From Cryptomeria japonica (taxonomy: Eukaryota; Streptophyta; Pinopsida; Cupressales; Cupressaceae): DNA of 64,000 nt. The translations under genes and the position numbers were made by a program. The stretch is from assembly GCF_030272615.1 (NCBI RefSeq), contig NC_081410.1:147492849-147556848 (forward strand), written 5' to 3'. Shown here in pieces: positions 45,301 through 58,838 of this stretch; the stretch's first letter is position 1; every line of letters begins with the position of its first letter. The notes below the pieces were generated by a model that was not told the DNA's origin, searched no databases, and worked only from the letters and a program-made list of their open reading frames with translations.

Positions 45301-48060
45301 ATTGACATCCCTTGTTAGGATATAATTCTTTAAACCCACATACAATTAATCCATTTCCTATATAACCCATGAGAGAAAAGCATGCATACAAGCTTACGAA
45401 ATCACCATAATGCAAATATAAAATATAAAAGCCACAAGATAACACAAGATATATCTTGGGAAAACCCTCATGAGGGAAAAACCCAGCCTCCAAAAGCATC
45501 CATACTCCATCATATTATTCAACCATAAAACAATATAGAGTTACAATGAATACCTCTGAACTATCAAGCCCTCCAATGTATTCCCATGTATACAAGCATG
45601 AATCCACACATACCATGTCATGCTTCACGAACACAATCCTCAAAAGAACTCAATACAATGACAACCCAAAACCACCAGCCAACCTTAACCACTAAACATG
45701 TGCTTGCTTTTATAGACCCAGGGTCACACAAAAACTAGTGGTAAATTAAAACCATGTGCTTGCCTACCCCTTGAACCCATGTTTAATATTGGGCACTAAG
45801 TTTTCTCTTTTTAAATATTTTCCCCAATATTAAATAATTACAATATAATAATCCCAATGCTACAATACAACTCATCAAGTGGTCCTGAGAATATTCCAAA
45901 TGAATCTCTACATATTAAACATCCATGTGCTACATCAAATAAATAAATAAATACATTACATGTCCATGGGAAACCACATAATAAATAAATATTATAATTA
46001 CAACATTATTATGGAAGGTGTACAACACATATTTCCTAACATCCCTAAAACGTTTGTTCATCCAAAACCAAAGAGCTTCCCAATTGGACTATACAAATCC
46101 TTGGACACCCTAAACCCATCGTTGAAGCTGGAAGGAGCATACACTCCTAGAATTGGGATAAAATAAAGAAACAATGTGTAAATGTGTCAAGCTAAGTGAC
46201 ATTGGGTCACCGGATGGCTCCTGCGAGATGAGAAGAAGTTTGGATGGACTCATTTTGTCACTACTCAACCCATGACACCTACAAAGAGCACATAAAAACA
46301 CAAGACAACCCAAAACAACTAGAATCCATGTTTTGAGTCCAATAAATTCTCTGAGTGGTTTTGATTAAGCCTAGATTGGCTCTAATGATTCAATCCTACA
46401 AATCCTTGATCGATATTTTATGATCACAACAGGACATTACTTATTCAATCTTTGAGACTATAAATAAAATATCTACATTCATTTCAAAGCACAAAATGAA
46501 GTGTTCCTATGATAACATCACAATATAGCATCAATTGAGAAGCATGCATAGTCATGACTGATAGACAATTCCAACACCGGTCCACTAAAGTCTACTCTTA
46601 TCGCACCAATATATTTATTTACATCAATCTCCACTTGGAGTGTTCTCAATATAAAATTCAATAATAATTACAATTCTTATATCAAATTACATCCATAATA
46701 CAATTTACAATGAAGAAGGATGAAGAAGGTAAATGTTGAGGAAGGTGCAGAAGCTCTCCAAGGTGCTCCCGAATAAGTCCACGGGTCCCAACAATGGTGT
46801 GCAACACCACCTAACCATGAGGTAATTGTAGGTTCACCCCATTGTGCTTATGGATATAGTCACAAGGCCCAGACACTAAAGCAAGGTAAACAAGAACACA
46901 ATGGCTTACACACACACACCATACACGGAGCATACACGACACATCAAACATACAAGAATGCAATGCAATTATCAAGGATAAGAATGATACGAAGTTATGA
47001 ATCCACCATGAGGTCACTACTCAAGTCTACACGGTGTTGGATACTAGAGACCAAGAAGTGGAAGTGTCATCACATAGCTTGAAGGGATGGCTCATGCAGA
47101 ACCGAGTAGTCCTTTTGTGAAGACAAGGAGAGTCAATCATGCCAGATCAATACCTCATGGACTATCAAGACTTCCCAATACATCCTTAGCCTTTACAAGC
47201 AGTCAATTCCTGTAATGGATATCCATAATTATCTTATTAGTGTATTTACCCTATTGTTTTAGTTATGTTTTCACTAATTAACTCAACCCTCCAATAGGTT
47301 ATCCTAGCGGCCACTTTGGACCCCGACCCCCTTTGAGATCCACTCCCCTTATTGATTCTAAATACCCACACCCAAGTTAATCTCATTTCTATGAATGATA
47401 AACAATGCATAAATAATGCCAATATCAATGATAATACGCAAGAATCTCGTATAAACAATGCATTTCAAATCACCTATTCTCAAATATTCAAATGGCCTCA
47501 AAGGCATGGAATTGGATCCAAATTGATCCCAACTCAAAAATTACATATATATAATACTATGACTCCACATTATAATTTCATGTTTTCAAATAACACTTTT
47601 AACAAATGTCCAATTTGGCTAAAAAACCAATCATGGAGGCCATCCACCATTGTTGGACCTCCAACTAGCTTAAAATTTCAAACACCATAAAACAAAAAGT
47701 TGGGAAAACCTATTGATCTACAACTAAACAACACTCATAAAATGCAATAAAATTCACATTTCATCCATCCATAAAAGTTTGGGCATGATTTCCCCATATC
47801 AATCATAATTTTTAAAATTTAAACAATACATTCTAATAATTGGTTGAAAGATCAAAATAAAATAATGGGAATGTTCTAAATCATTCCAAACAATATTTAA
47901 ATATTTAAAATAAGAAACAAAGGAGAGAATCAATATTCATACCTTCAAATGGAGAAAATCTTCAAAATTAGAAAGGAGACTGATATGCCCCGCATACTCA
48001 CCCCCTCCATTTCACTCCTAGAAATGTGGGTCCCCATTTTTCCTGTCTTGTTTTCTTGGT
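42351..48060. other. AT-rich intergenic stretch with old repeat fragments, no gene supported
   Basis: No frame resembles a protein family. Parts of 44650-46400 read like old LTR sequence in minus orientation (TGTAACACCTCG at about 44653; a phrase near 45455-45490 of the kind found around LTR ends), but no pair, primer site or polypurine tract could be fixed. An (AAAT)n run lies at 45938-45955. Short plus-strand frames at 43434-43993 have no recognisable content. Confidence 0.5.
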
Positions 48061-48097
48061 ATTTTCCTTCCCCTTTTGTGTTCTTTGTTTTTCCTCT

Positions 48098-49480
48098 TCG
48101 GAGTTTCAGGTTTCTAGAACCCCGGAGTCCCTTTTGTTTTCTCCTTTGTTTGCACTCTAGAACCTCAAGTTCCTAAGATCCCGAAGTTCACTCTATTCGT
48201 TTCATTTGCCCTATTCAACTTCGGAGTTTTGGGATCCCAAAACACCAAAGTCTTCTTTTTTTTTCTCTTTGATGCTTTAGAATTTCAAAATCCCGAAACT
48301 TTGAAGTATCCCCTTTTTTGGTCTTCTTGGACTTTGAAACTCTAGGATTCTGGGGTCCCAAAGTCCTGTTGTTTGGTTTTCCATCTTCACCTTGGGATTT
48401 TGGGTTTTTGAACCCCCAAGGTTCCCTTTATTTTGTTTTCTTTGAATGCCTTGGGATCTCAGGTTTCTGGGATCCCAAGCCTTCTCTTTCAACTCCCTTA
48501 GTTTTGTGGTCTTCCTCTGGAGTTCCAAGGTCAATTGTTCAGTGACCCCCAAAACTCCAGAATCCCATAACCCTGGGGTGTGCCTCAGTTTTTGTGCTAG
48601 GTCGAGAGTATAAATAGTCTCATCGTGAGTCTTTTTTCTCATTTACGCACTTTGAATTCTCAGAAGCTCCTTGCCCTCTTGCGATCCAACAATTTAGTGT
48701 CTCCGCGACGTGCATTGTGTCCCTTCTTCCTCCCTTGTCCAGATGAGTACTCCTCTTCCCAGCTTCATGTTTGTGTTTCTTTGTTTTCATTTCTTTTTCA
48801 TTTTGTGTGTTTGATGTTTCTTTTTCAATCTTCTAATGTTACGAGATCTCAGGTTTTTGAGATCCCAGTTCTTCGCCTTCCCTCACTTTGGAATCTCAGG
48901 TTTTCGGGATCCCAAAGTCCCTTGTTGGTTTGCTTTTCCTCCACTCTAGAACCTCAAGTTCCAGGATCTCGGAGTCCCTTCAAAGGTTTCCTTCTTTTCA
49001 CTCTGGAACCCCAGGATCTCGGGATTTCGAAGGAAGTTCCTATCCCCGTGACCACCCAACTTCGGAACCTTGGGTTCCTAGGGTCTCGAAGTATGTTCTC
49101 AAGCTATCTTTTTGTCCACTTCGAAACCTCGAGTTCCCAATGTCTCAAAGTTGGTTCTTGGGTGTCTTCCCCCAACTTCAGAATCTTGGGATTCTCAGAT
49201 CTTGAAGCTCTTTGTGGCCTATCTTTTCCAAGCCTTTGAAACCCCAGAATCTCAGGATTTCAAAGTCATCCCATGAGCCTCTTTATTTTCGCTTTAGGAT
49301 CTCGAGATCTTGAAGCATTGAATTTATTGCCAAACTCGCCTCGAAATTTTGGTACTTCGAAACTTTGAGGTGAGTCCTTTGTTGAGTTTCCAAGTTTTGG
49401 GACCTCATAACTCCGGGATCCCGTAACTCCATTCTTAAGGGTTTCTTTTGACCCTAGAACCCCAGGATCTCGGATTCCAT
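48098..49480. repeat. Degenerate array of about 57-bp hairpin units
   Basis: About 20 units share a core like CTTTGGAATCTCAGGTTTCC then GGGATCCCAAAGTCCC, in which CTTTGG/CGGGATCCCG/CCAAAG parts can pair with each other. Cores begin near 48221, 48278, 48333, 48389, 48447, then 48836, 48885, 48942, 48998, 49060, 49120, 49177, 49232, 49292, 49343, 49397 and 49450; spacing is mostly 51-62 bp. A gap at about 48560-48835 holds a TATA box. It lies directly upstream of the element D ORF. Confidence 0.8.
48609..48617 (+). promoter_or_regulatory. TATA box within the hairpin array
   Basis: GAGAGTATAAATAGTC is a strong TATA box on the plus strand between the two halves of the array, about 940 bases before the element D ATG. 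It is probably the promoter of an LTR or of the D gene. Confidence 0.5.
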
Positions 49481-49546
49481 TACTTTTAAGTAAATCTCCT
49501 AAGGTGCTAATTATGTACATTCCTTTGTGTAGATTGAATAATTATT

Positions 49547-52500
49547 ATGGAAACATTGTCCACCCCAAGGAAGAAGACTAGAAGTGAAGTCAGGCTCGAG
49601 AAGAACCCAATCATAATGAAGTACCAATATCAAGGCTAGACATTGGTCTCCAAATTTGAAAATAAGATATAGTGGGTTACTGATACAAAAATAGGGCATA
49701 TTGAACTACATGCAATCAAGTAGGAAATGACTCAACCAAGCCTCAAGGCAACATACAGGAGGATCAAGAGGTTTGGGCTTGTGGAAGCAACAATCTTTCC
49801 TCAAGCGGTGCAGTCTCCAAAACTAATATTAAAAATAGCCCAACATTATGACAAGGATACCCAAGGATGCATGGACACCAAAGGGAATGTAGTGGTTGAC
49901 CTCTCACTTGACATGATTGCAATGACCTTCAATATTCCACAATATGAGAAATTCCTTCAGAGAATCGAAGATGAAGCAGTCCAAATTTTCAATAATAATG
50001 TTGCAAACAACAGGCTCCATATAAATGAGGTCTGGTTTGAAGAACCAAAAAAATCAGCATTGAAGGCCACAGACAACATTCTAAGGACCGACTTCGAAGA
50101 TGCACCAATGGACCTGATTATCATGCTTAGCCGAGAATTTGGTAAATAATATTGCAAGCATTACCATTTATGGATGTTCCACTACATTCACATCATTCTT
50201 ATAAGAAAGGAATACTTTGACTGGGTACAAATCATGTCCAATAATATTCATCAACAAATGTGTAATGTATTGAAGACAAAGAAGTTCTTATGATCTCCTA
50301 TGTAATATGGGTAGTAGCTAGGAGCGACATCTACCCTGGGTTGAACACTAGTAGCAGACTTGGAGAAGCACCCAAGGAACAAAGAGCATGGGAATATTAT
50401 ACTCAGTTGCCCATCCAACATGCCAAGTTTAATTTCAAAATGATCAATGACGCTTTCATATATGCAGTCATATGTAGATTGATAGGCGATGTCAACTACT
50501 AGATCTCTCAAGAAGCCATGAAAATGATACAAGAATGGGGAACATGGTTCATCCAGAACCATCACTCCACCTATATCCGATTAAGCATATTCATAGGAAA
50601 ACCCCTCATTCTCCCTCGATATTATAACAATTGCATTATCATTCTTGAATATGCAAGGCAGGTTGTGGGAATTCAATATCTTATGACTCTTAAACATAAG
50701 ACCGAGGTCACCTTTCTAATTTCTCTTGAATGCTACAAGTGCCATAATCTACAAGCAACCAAGACAACCATCCATGAGTTGCAGGATCTTAGTCTTAAGG
50801 AATTCGACTATACTTGGCAAAGATATGATGCATTTGGAAAACTCAAGGCTATGATGCCAATATCTTATGATGGCCATCTACCTACATTGGAGGATTTCTA
50901 GGCAGGTACGCAAGATAGTTTTGAAGCTAGAAAAGGGGGATTCTATAGGTTAACAGTTCCCCAAGTCAAGGAATTCAAGATAGAAATAAATATTCCCAAC
51001 AAGCTCAGAGACGATGGGGTGATCCTTGATCGACCTATGATAAAACCATGGTCGACCAAAGACCTCTTTCCCTAATTAGGTGGTCAAAACATGAGAAGAT
51101 AGATATTGACACTTTCACTAAAAAGGTGGTCGAAAGGACAAGGAAATGGTTGAGTCCGAGGCTCTGTCCCAGTGTCTCTAAAGACAAGAAGAAAGGAAAG
51201 GCTACAGGTAATCCCCAATGAAAGACAACCAAGGAGTATGTAAGGATGATGAGATCAGAATCTAGAAAGAATACCCCATTGGATCTTGAAGTTACTGTGC
51301 CTACCATGGGAAAGGAGGAATTGATGAAACAACTAGATGCAAAGATGAAAGAGTCACAACTCCTCATAACAATAGTTGAACATGGAATAACAATTGAACT
51401 ACTTGTTGTTTCGCGGGCTTCGAACACACCCATAGTGCCAACAATTGGTATTGTTCCAAGGGAAGGAACATCACAAGCATGAGGTATTGAATAACCGGTC
51501 CCCCCTACTTAGGCTCTGACATCAACCACTACACCATCTCGCCCATCTCAAGAGCCAATAACAATTCATAATGCTAAATCAGATTTAAATGAAGATGATG
51601 AACCTATCTCTATGTTGGCCAGTAAAAGATGGGATAACCTTATGCAAAATGAGAAGATTACCCAAAGCTTGGTTTAAGAACCCAAGGACCAAACAATAGA
51701 GTTGCCCCAAACACAAACATGTGAGACTCAAATAGAGAAGTTATAGAAGTGGCTGAACATGATGGGCAAGATGAATGAATGATGGTCATTCCATAGGACC
51801 AAGAGTTACTCCTCACATAATTAGAGGGAGCCCAACAAAAACAACAAGATGAAATAGATAAAGGTGCATTTGAACAACAAGTGGGTGAGAAGCTGGAAGA
51901 GTTTGTTAAGCAACAACAATAGGGTTTTGAATAGGTGCTTCAAGCAAACCTCGCTCAACAAATTTCAGAACTTCCACCACAACATGAGGAACCCACACAA
52001 CAACAACCACATGAGCAACAACAAGATACAAATGAGGAACAATAAGAAGAGGGGGGACAAGAACAACAAATAGGAGCTCACATTGTAACTACCCAAGTCA
52101 CCACCCAAGGTGATGACTCTAGCATGCCGCAATGGTTGAATTTCAACTTCCAAAAGTAGAAGAAGATCGTTCTATTGACCATTACCTTGCAAGATGCAAT
52201 TGTCGAGTCCATAAGGAGAACCAAAAAGGCCAAAACTCTCCACCATCTTTCGAGAAGTGACTCAAGAGATGTAATAGCCAGTGTACCCGCCCCGATACAA
52301 GATGCAAAAGGTCAACAACAAACATCCCCAAGGTACCAAGTTTCTCAAGTAAACCTTGGTAAGCAAACTAAATTGGGGGATATGGATTCCTTTGATGGTG
52401 GCACTTCTACAATAAAAATAGGGATAGAAAAGGAGCATAGATCCAAAAAGGAGGTCGAGGTGCAACTACAATTATATAAACAATTACTCATTGAAATTTA

Positions 52501-53500
52501 AAATCCATTGGATTCAAGATTTGGAGACACTCTACCTTTCACTTCAACACTCCCATAAGAAGAGGTTAAAGCATTGTATGAAATGAGAAAAGTGGCAACC
52601 GCAGTCAAAACATGGACTAGAGATCAATTGAGCAAAGTGAGGGCATTCTTGCAGGACACCATGGAAATATATGAAGACACTCATCTCCTAGAAAAGGGGC
52701 TCATCCTTCGTTCCACATAGTAGGAAGCTCATTTTGACAAGCTCTCAAAGGAGGCCCAAGTGCTTAAGAAGATCAACGGGCTAGGCAAAGATGTATTAGA
52801 GAACCAATACTTGTCAGGGGGAGAAGACCTCAGCAATTTGCAATCATGTAGGGATATCTTGGAGCTAAAGATGGAGATGATAGATCAATGCAGAACCAAA
52901 GTGCTCAAGCAACACCCACCCTTCTTGAGTTCTTTGGAACAATATGAATAGTATATAACAAAAATTGTTGGGTAAGCATGGGACATGTCTAATGTAGTCT
53001 GGTGCACTATACTCAGAAGCAGTCCTCAGGCAATGGGATGTGTATATAGTTGACTACTTCTCATTGACTTTTGAGTTTGATATCATAGAAATGGATAGAT
53101 ACATGCACTTGATTCTTCAATGTTACCAAGCCACACAAACAATAGATGAACCGGTTGATAAGATGGAAAGGCTCAAGAAAACCCTAAGACTATCAAAGTT
53201 CTAAATTGAGTATGTGTTCGATCCACCATCTACCTCAATACACTACTACACAGAGAACTATCGTAGGTACAAGGCAAACATGAGGCAAACAAGAAGTTGA
53301 CTCCCGACTCATCCCTGTTACCACATAGGGGGAATCCGTAATCCTGATGATAACTGCAATTGGATCACACCTATCATGCACAAGTATCACCGCCAAGGAG
53401 GCACACTCACATGGAAAAGTGGAGGTGCAATCACATCAAAAGAAGACTCACTATTCATATGCATGAAGTGGTAGCTGAGCGGAGTTCAAAATAAGCGACT
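49547..53500 (+). pseudogene. Element D: broken long ORF of unknown family, probably retroelement-derived
   Basis: Starts METLSTPRKKTRSEVRLEKN at 49547 and stays in one frame, through three stops, to 50149. Motifs there: ATYRRIKRFGLVEATIF, VVVDLSLDMIAMTFNIPQYE. Later pieces in shifted frames read ISYVIWVVARSDIYPGLN, APKEQRAWEYYTQLPI (50290-50470), FDYTWQRYDAFGKLKAMMPI (about 50800), a Q/N-rich stretch (51830-52070), a basic segment ESIRRTKKAKTLHHL, and a coiled coil with ALYEMRKVATAVKTWTRDQL and EDLSNLQSCRDILELKMEM (52560-52950), perhaps reaching IHYYTENYRRYKANMRQ near 53260. The layout (globular start, low-complexity middle, coiled-coil end) resembles element B ORF2, but I see no convincing sequence match. 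No LTR pair was found. Confidence 0.5.
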
Positions 53501-56373
53501 TGCATGTTGACTACAACTCCCACCATTTTGTAACCAGGTTTCAGGCATAATTTATTCCTATAATATAGGAGGCATGGCACTATAAATTATAATGACCCAA
53601 GCCATTTTGGGGGTCTCAAAATTGAAGATTGGAGGCCATAGTTAGGATTTTATTTACAACTTTCATATTAAGTTATTTCAAATTTTAAACTGTTAAATTT
53701 TCTAAGTATCAGTGCTCGTTGGTAGTATAATTCTTTCATAAGTAATCAATCAAAGTTGCTTTATGGATCGCTTGTTCCATGATTTGTGTTGAATGGAGTT
53801 AGTATTTTTGTGATCTGATATCTTCTCTCATCTTAGATAACACTATAGTTCTAGCTTTTGTGGATTTCATCTTTATGGTGTGTGAAGTTTAATCAACTCC
53901 TTAGCACGTAAGATCGTAGATCTTACATGTGGATCAAAGTTTCACCTGCTGCTATCTATTTTTTTATCGATAATATATGATTGTTTGAAGTATTTACCTT
54001 TGGGTTTAACAAACTTGCATGCTTATTTATTTTTCTTCGTTGCCCCTTATATCTTTTGCATTTTATTTCTAAGTGATTCTTGTAAGTGTCTTATGTAACC
54101 AACAATACCACCTTGGTTGAACAAGTCACGTGAACCTTGAGCTACCTTCACATTGTTGTGGCCCAACAAACAAGACCTTGGGGAGCAGGGATTTCATAAT
54201 CCTATCTCTTTTAAGGAGAGGCTCCACTACGAGAAGCCTGAATGTTAGGTGAGTATAAAAGGCACATCAAAAAAGAACAAAAATACATTGAGAGAAGACA
54301 TGAAATTCAAACAACACAAAAAATTCACCCACGTGAATCTTTTGAACTCCTACCCACAAAATTCTACTCTACCAATCCACCAATCTCAACAATCCAAAAT
54401 GGCCATGTAGGGTTTTGAGATCAAAGTGTAGGAGAAATAAACTAAGCGTAGAAATACAAATCCAATTACCAATTATATTTCACTTTTTTGGACTGAAAAT
54501 ATAAAAATAATAAAATCAAATTAAAATTATTAAATCCATTAAATTCCCAGAAGAACCCCAAATGACAAATCATTTAAATCTCATTAAATCAAATACATAC
54601 AAGGCATAGCTCACATTTAAATATTAAATTAGCACTATAGAAGTAAAATACCATTAATAAACATATTATAATGGCGATAATTGACGATTGATTGACTATG
54701 AGCATACAATCTTTATTGGTCATTCACAATGATGCATAATGGTAATAGAAAATTACTAGAATGGTAACCAAAGGTACAACCATATGAACTAAGGTAAAAT
54801 CATCCAAATCAGCAATGATGGCTAAGGATAGGTAACATATTTGGCCATTGTGCTATCTCTTGTAACCACCGTCGGGGATATGGGTACGCTTAGACCTCTA
54901 GAGCCAAGTGGAGTTGATGCCCTATACTTGCATCAACCAAAGTATACAAAGACCTATGGATATATATACATATATAATGTAATACAATTGAAAGCATAAC
55001 TAATCATTCCCAAATCGGGGTCAAATGATAATCATGTTTCGTATCATTATAACTCACTAAATCAATACAACATCCACAAATAATCATTGAGTAGCCACAT
55101 CACAATCAATGTATCATCAAGTAACCACATCACAATCAATATAACTAAAATATCCTCATAATATAATCCAAACATCATCATATAACATCATGCCACATCA
55201 ACGTAGAGTCATCATGCATATATGATAATCACTTAAACTACTAGTATAACTATTATACACATTAGCAGTGATATCATATGAACAAAAGAATATAACGATA
55301 AGACAATCATGCTATAACATATAAATATTCAATCGTAGATCAAAATAATCAAATGACACAATGCAAGCGCGGGAGGCATTACATGTGATATATACATATA
55401 GAATTTCCACCTATTGATAATGTTAACTCTATAGTTATGAGAGTCATATTAGTTATTACACAACTTCAAAGGTAGGAATATCAACTACGTTGAATACATT
55501 TTATACTTATTTAATTTCATGCATGCACTCAAACAACATTAGATCCCTCTCATAACCATCATGTTTTCTTGTAGAATACCAAGTAATTTGGAGTTTAATT
55601 ATCTTATACATTTAATTTCAAAGTCTTTTTCTTAATATATAAGGTAATCATTAACTTATTTTTTATAGATTTGATTTATCACATGAAAGAGTAGAAGAGC
55701 AAACATAGAGATATCTAGAATGATTATATTCCTTGTGTAGCCATAGATACTAATTAGGGAAGGCATTGGTAGTTAGAGACATACATAGGTTTTAGACATT
55801 AAATTATAAATTTTATATTTGAGTTATGGTGTTGATGCTTAATCCATTTCCCATTATTAATTATTTGTATAGAAACTCAAGTAACAAATTATGATTTTCA
55901 TTAGAAAATGCATTGAGAATATCTCTTTGTGCTTTAAGAAAAGAGAAACGTAGAGCATATGAAGATATCATTATCAATGAGGAAGTTATGTAAGTTATCA
56001 TTTGCAATCTTATTGGATAGAAAACTTAGAATCTATTTTCCTTATAATAAAGATTATTATTGAACATGCAATAAATTTTTATTTGTTTTAAAATAGCACC
56101 AGAGATCTAGTCCTAGAGTAAAGAAAATTTAATCCTTGAGAAGTATTTAACATATTAGATAGGTGGAAGAAAGTTACTTTTTTTTATTTCAATTAGAGTA
56201 TATTTGGTTACTATATTTAGAAAGGAATATTGATTTGATAACTACCTAATAAGTTAGATTTATAATGCGAAATAGTTAGTTTCTATCTTTTATATTCTTG
56301 TCGGGAGGGGTTTTATTTTTCTTTATTTGAAGTGATTTGTTTAAAGATTTGATCTTACAAGTCCTAGAAAGTT
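53501..56373. other. AT-rich stretch without recognisable genes
   Basis: No family-like ORF on either strand. A TATA-like GAGTATAAAAGGC occurs at about 54250 without a following ORF. The rest is AT-rich, with imperfect ATCACAATCAAT-type repeats near 55095-55145 (two copies about 36 bp apart). Confidence 0.5.
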
Positions 56374-56378
56374 GGTTT
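56374..56378. repeat. Left target-site duplication of element B (GGTTT)
   Basis: GGTTT before TGTTGGCAATTG; the same GGTTT follows the other LTR at 63136-63140. Confidence 0.9.
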
Positions 56379-57282
56379 TGTTGGCAATTGACACTCATTG
56401 GATTCATATGTTGTCATTGATGGCAACAAGATTCTATAGAAGGCATAAACCGACAGATACCGACATTGGAGGCATACACCAACAGAAACCGACATTGGAG
56501 TAATCAGGGTCATCATCGACACTGGCACCGACATCCAGCACTTCAGTGAAGCTGACATAAGTCTGGGATCCGAAAAGTTTTATTTGTAAAATCATTTTGA
56601 AATTATTGTATAGGGACGACATTGAATATCTTTTGTATTGTAAGCCGACATAAGGCATATTGTTTGTAGAGGGTATAAAAGTCAGTCTGTTAGGACATTT
56701 TGATATAGGAAGATTTATATGACAGGGAAGCAGAATAACATGATGCAAAGGATATGTATGTAGGTCATTTGTATGCGAAAGTAATATCACACAAGGATCA
56801 GTAGATGGTTTGTAAAGCATTCTAGGAGGAAAGAAGATACCGGCAAAAGGGTTTATGAACCGGTACAGAACAAAGCTATAACCATAAGTCTTTTTGGCAT
56901 TGCAGATGCATTTTGTGAGATCATCGTTACTATTTTATCTCAGCAGAAGCTTGTAGTCAGTGAGACTCTTTTGTGTTGACCAGTGTGCTCTAGGCAGTGT
57001 GCCTTCCTGCATGTGCATGCCCCCATGCTATGTAATATCTTTCATATGGCCAGTGAATTGATATTGTGGGTCACAAATCCTACCGTGGTTTTTCCTCTTT
57101 GAGGTTTTCCATGTATAAAACTCGGTGTGTTATGGTGTTCATTCATGTGGTTGGTTTATTTACTTCAAGTTATATGTTTCTTCATTTACCGGTTTATATG
57201 TGAATGTTGTAATAAGGTAAAATCTTATATTACTGGCAGAACATCGATTCACCCCCCCTCTCAGTGTTCTTGGTTTCCAACA
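56379..57282 (+). repeat. Element B 5' LTR
   Basis: TGTTGGCAATTGACACTC ... TTGGTTTCCAACA. It contains TATAAAAG at 56674-56681 as its promoter and a C-run before the 3' end. Confidence 0.92.
56674..56681 (+). promoter_or_regulatory. Element B LTR promoter TATA box
   Basis: GAGGGTATAAAAGTCAG; the corresponding place in the 3' LTR has decayed to GATATATAAGTCAG. Confidence 0.65.
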
Positions 57283-57284
57283 AT

Positions 57285-57296
57285 TGGTATCAGAGC
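57285..57296 (+). other. Element B primer-binding site (tRNA-iMet type)
   Basis: TGGTATCAGAGC, the classic plant Copia-type primer site, two bases after the LTR. Confidence 0.92.
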
Positions 57297-57308
57297 CTGG
57301 TGCCTCAG

Positions 57309-58491
57309 ATGAAGTTTAACAATTTGAGGAAGATCCTGAAACCAGAATCATTGAATATGGCTACGGAGAAGCAACTTGAGATGGCACTTGAGGATTATGA
57401 TGTTGAAAACTGCAAGATGAATTGAATTATGCTAATGAGTTCATTCTTGTTCTGCAAGAAAGGTTATCATTTTCTCAAGCTAAGAGGAAGGAACTTTTGC
57501 AAAGCCAGGATGATGAAGAGAAAAATGCACTTAAGGAACAATGTCAGAAACTGAGTCAAGCCAACATGCTCATGAAGAATGAAATGCAAGACCTGACTAT
57601 AAGGTTGTCAAAAGATATTGAGGACAGAAAGAAGAAGGAAGAAAATCTTGTTGTATCTCTCTAGAACAAATTTCAAGAATGTGGCAGATTGGCTCATGAG
57701 AATAATCTATTGAGAACTGATTTGGTACAATCCCGGAATAATGAACAAGAGCTTGAAAGGCAAATAATGACTCTGATAGATGATCTAACTACTGCAAGTG
57801 AGTATAAAGAAAAATTTAGGATTAGTGTTGCACAGTTGGATGATTTATTGAAAAGACAAAGGCAGAGTGAAGATTCTAGAGGACTTGGATTTGTACAAGG
57901 TGAAAGCTTTGGTACTGCAAATGAAGATCAGTCAACTAGTATGCAAAACTCATCAAACTAGAGGAAATCGGTAAGGCAATCTATTGCTTACATATTCAAT
58001 GGTAGATGTTTTGTTTGTAATAAATTTGGGCACATGGCTAGACAATGTATAAATAGAGCAAATCAAAACTATTATTCAGTTCCTGGTCAATGCACAAATT
58101 GCAAGAAATATGGTCATAAGTCAGAAGATTGCATAATGAATGTTAAGTGTCATGCATGTGGAAAGTTTGGACATTTGGCTAATCAATGTAGGTCAAGGAA
58201 TTACACCGGATATGTCAAAGCAATTCAAAAGAACAATGTTACATGTTATGTATGTAACAAAATAGGTCATATTGCTAAGTACTGCAGAAGCAAGACTTAA
58301 CCGATTCACAATGACAAAGCAAATGAGAAAGGAAAGGAGAAGGTAGATGAAATAAAACAAGATCACACTAAGAGATGGGTTAGAAAATCTAAAGAACAAA
58401 GTGGAGATGCAACTACATCGACAACTGCACCAGTAACTCCACCGGTAGAACAAAGCATTCCTACACAGGCAGGAAATTCAATTGGTAACTG
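57309..58491 (+). pseudogene. Element B ORF1: gag-like coiled-coil protein with four CCHC zinc knuckles
   Basis: Probable nucleocapsid-type protein. It starts MKFNNLRKILKPESLNMA (57309), matching the element A start, then shifts frame near 57415. A long coiled coil follows (FILVLQERLSFSQAKRKELL, NEQELERQIMTLIDDL), then the conserved SEDSRGLGFVQGESFG, then four CCHC knuckles: CFVCNKFGHMARQC (58012), CTNCKKYGHKSEDC (58097), CHACGKFGHLANQC (58151) and CYVCNKIGHIAKYC (58247). A lysine-rich and threonine/proline-rich tail ends at 58491. In-frame stops at 57662, 57959 and 58298 (TAG, TAG, TAA) separate the parts. Four knuckles is more than the one or two usual for plant Copia gag. Confidence 0.8.
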
Positions 58492-58838
58492 AGGCATACG
58501 CCTTAGGGGTTGGCAAATTCATTGCAAATCTTGCATATTCCTCGGAAGAGATATGGAGAGTTGTATTAGGTTTATCCGGCATAAAACTGTGAAACCGACA
58601 TCCTGTAGGGTACACCGCTAAGCATTTATGACAGTGAAGCATTAGGGTTTACTCGCTGATAAAAAGATAAAATGGACTCATTTTGACTCACTCAGCACTT
58701 GAGTAAACCAGAGTGAAGCAAAGGCGAATCACAGGCAATCAAGAGCGAGCAAAGGCATTCTGAAAAGATTTCCAACAATTATCGAAGAAGTAATCAAAAT
58801 CTTTCAACTGACGATTGTTATTCAGGTACTTCTTCGAA

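Noticed and set aside
48625-49239. 204-codon plus-strand frame rich in S, L, F and P
   Set aside because: It is the translation of the hairpin repeat array; the frame is open because the units lack stops, and the peptide repeat is not regular.
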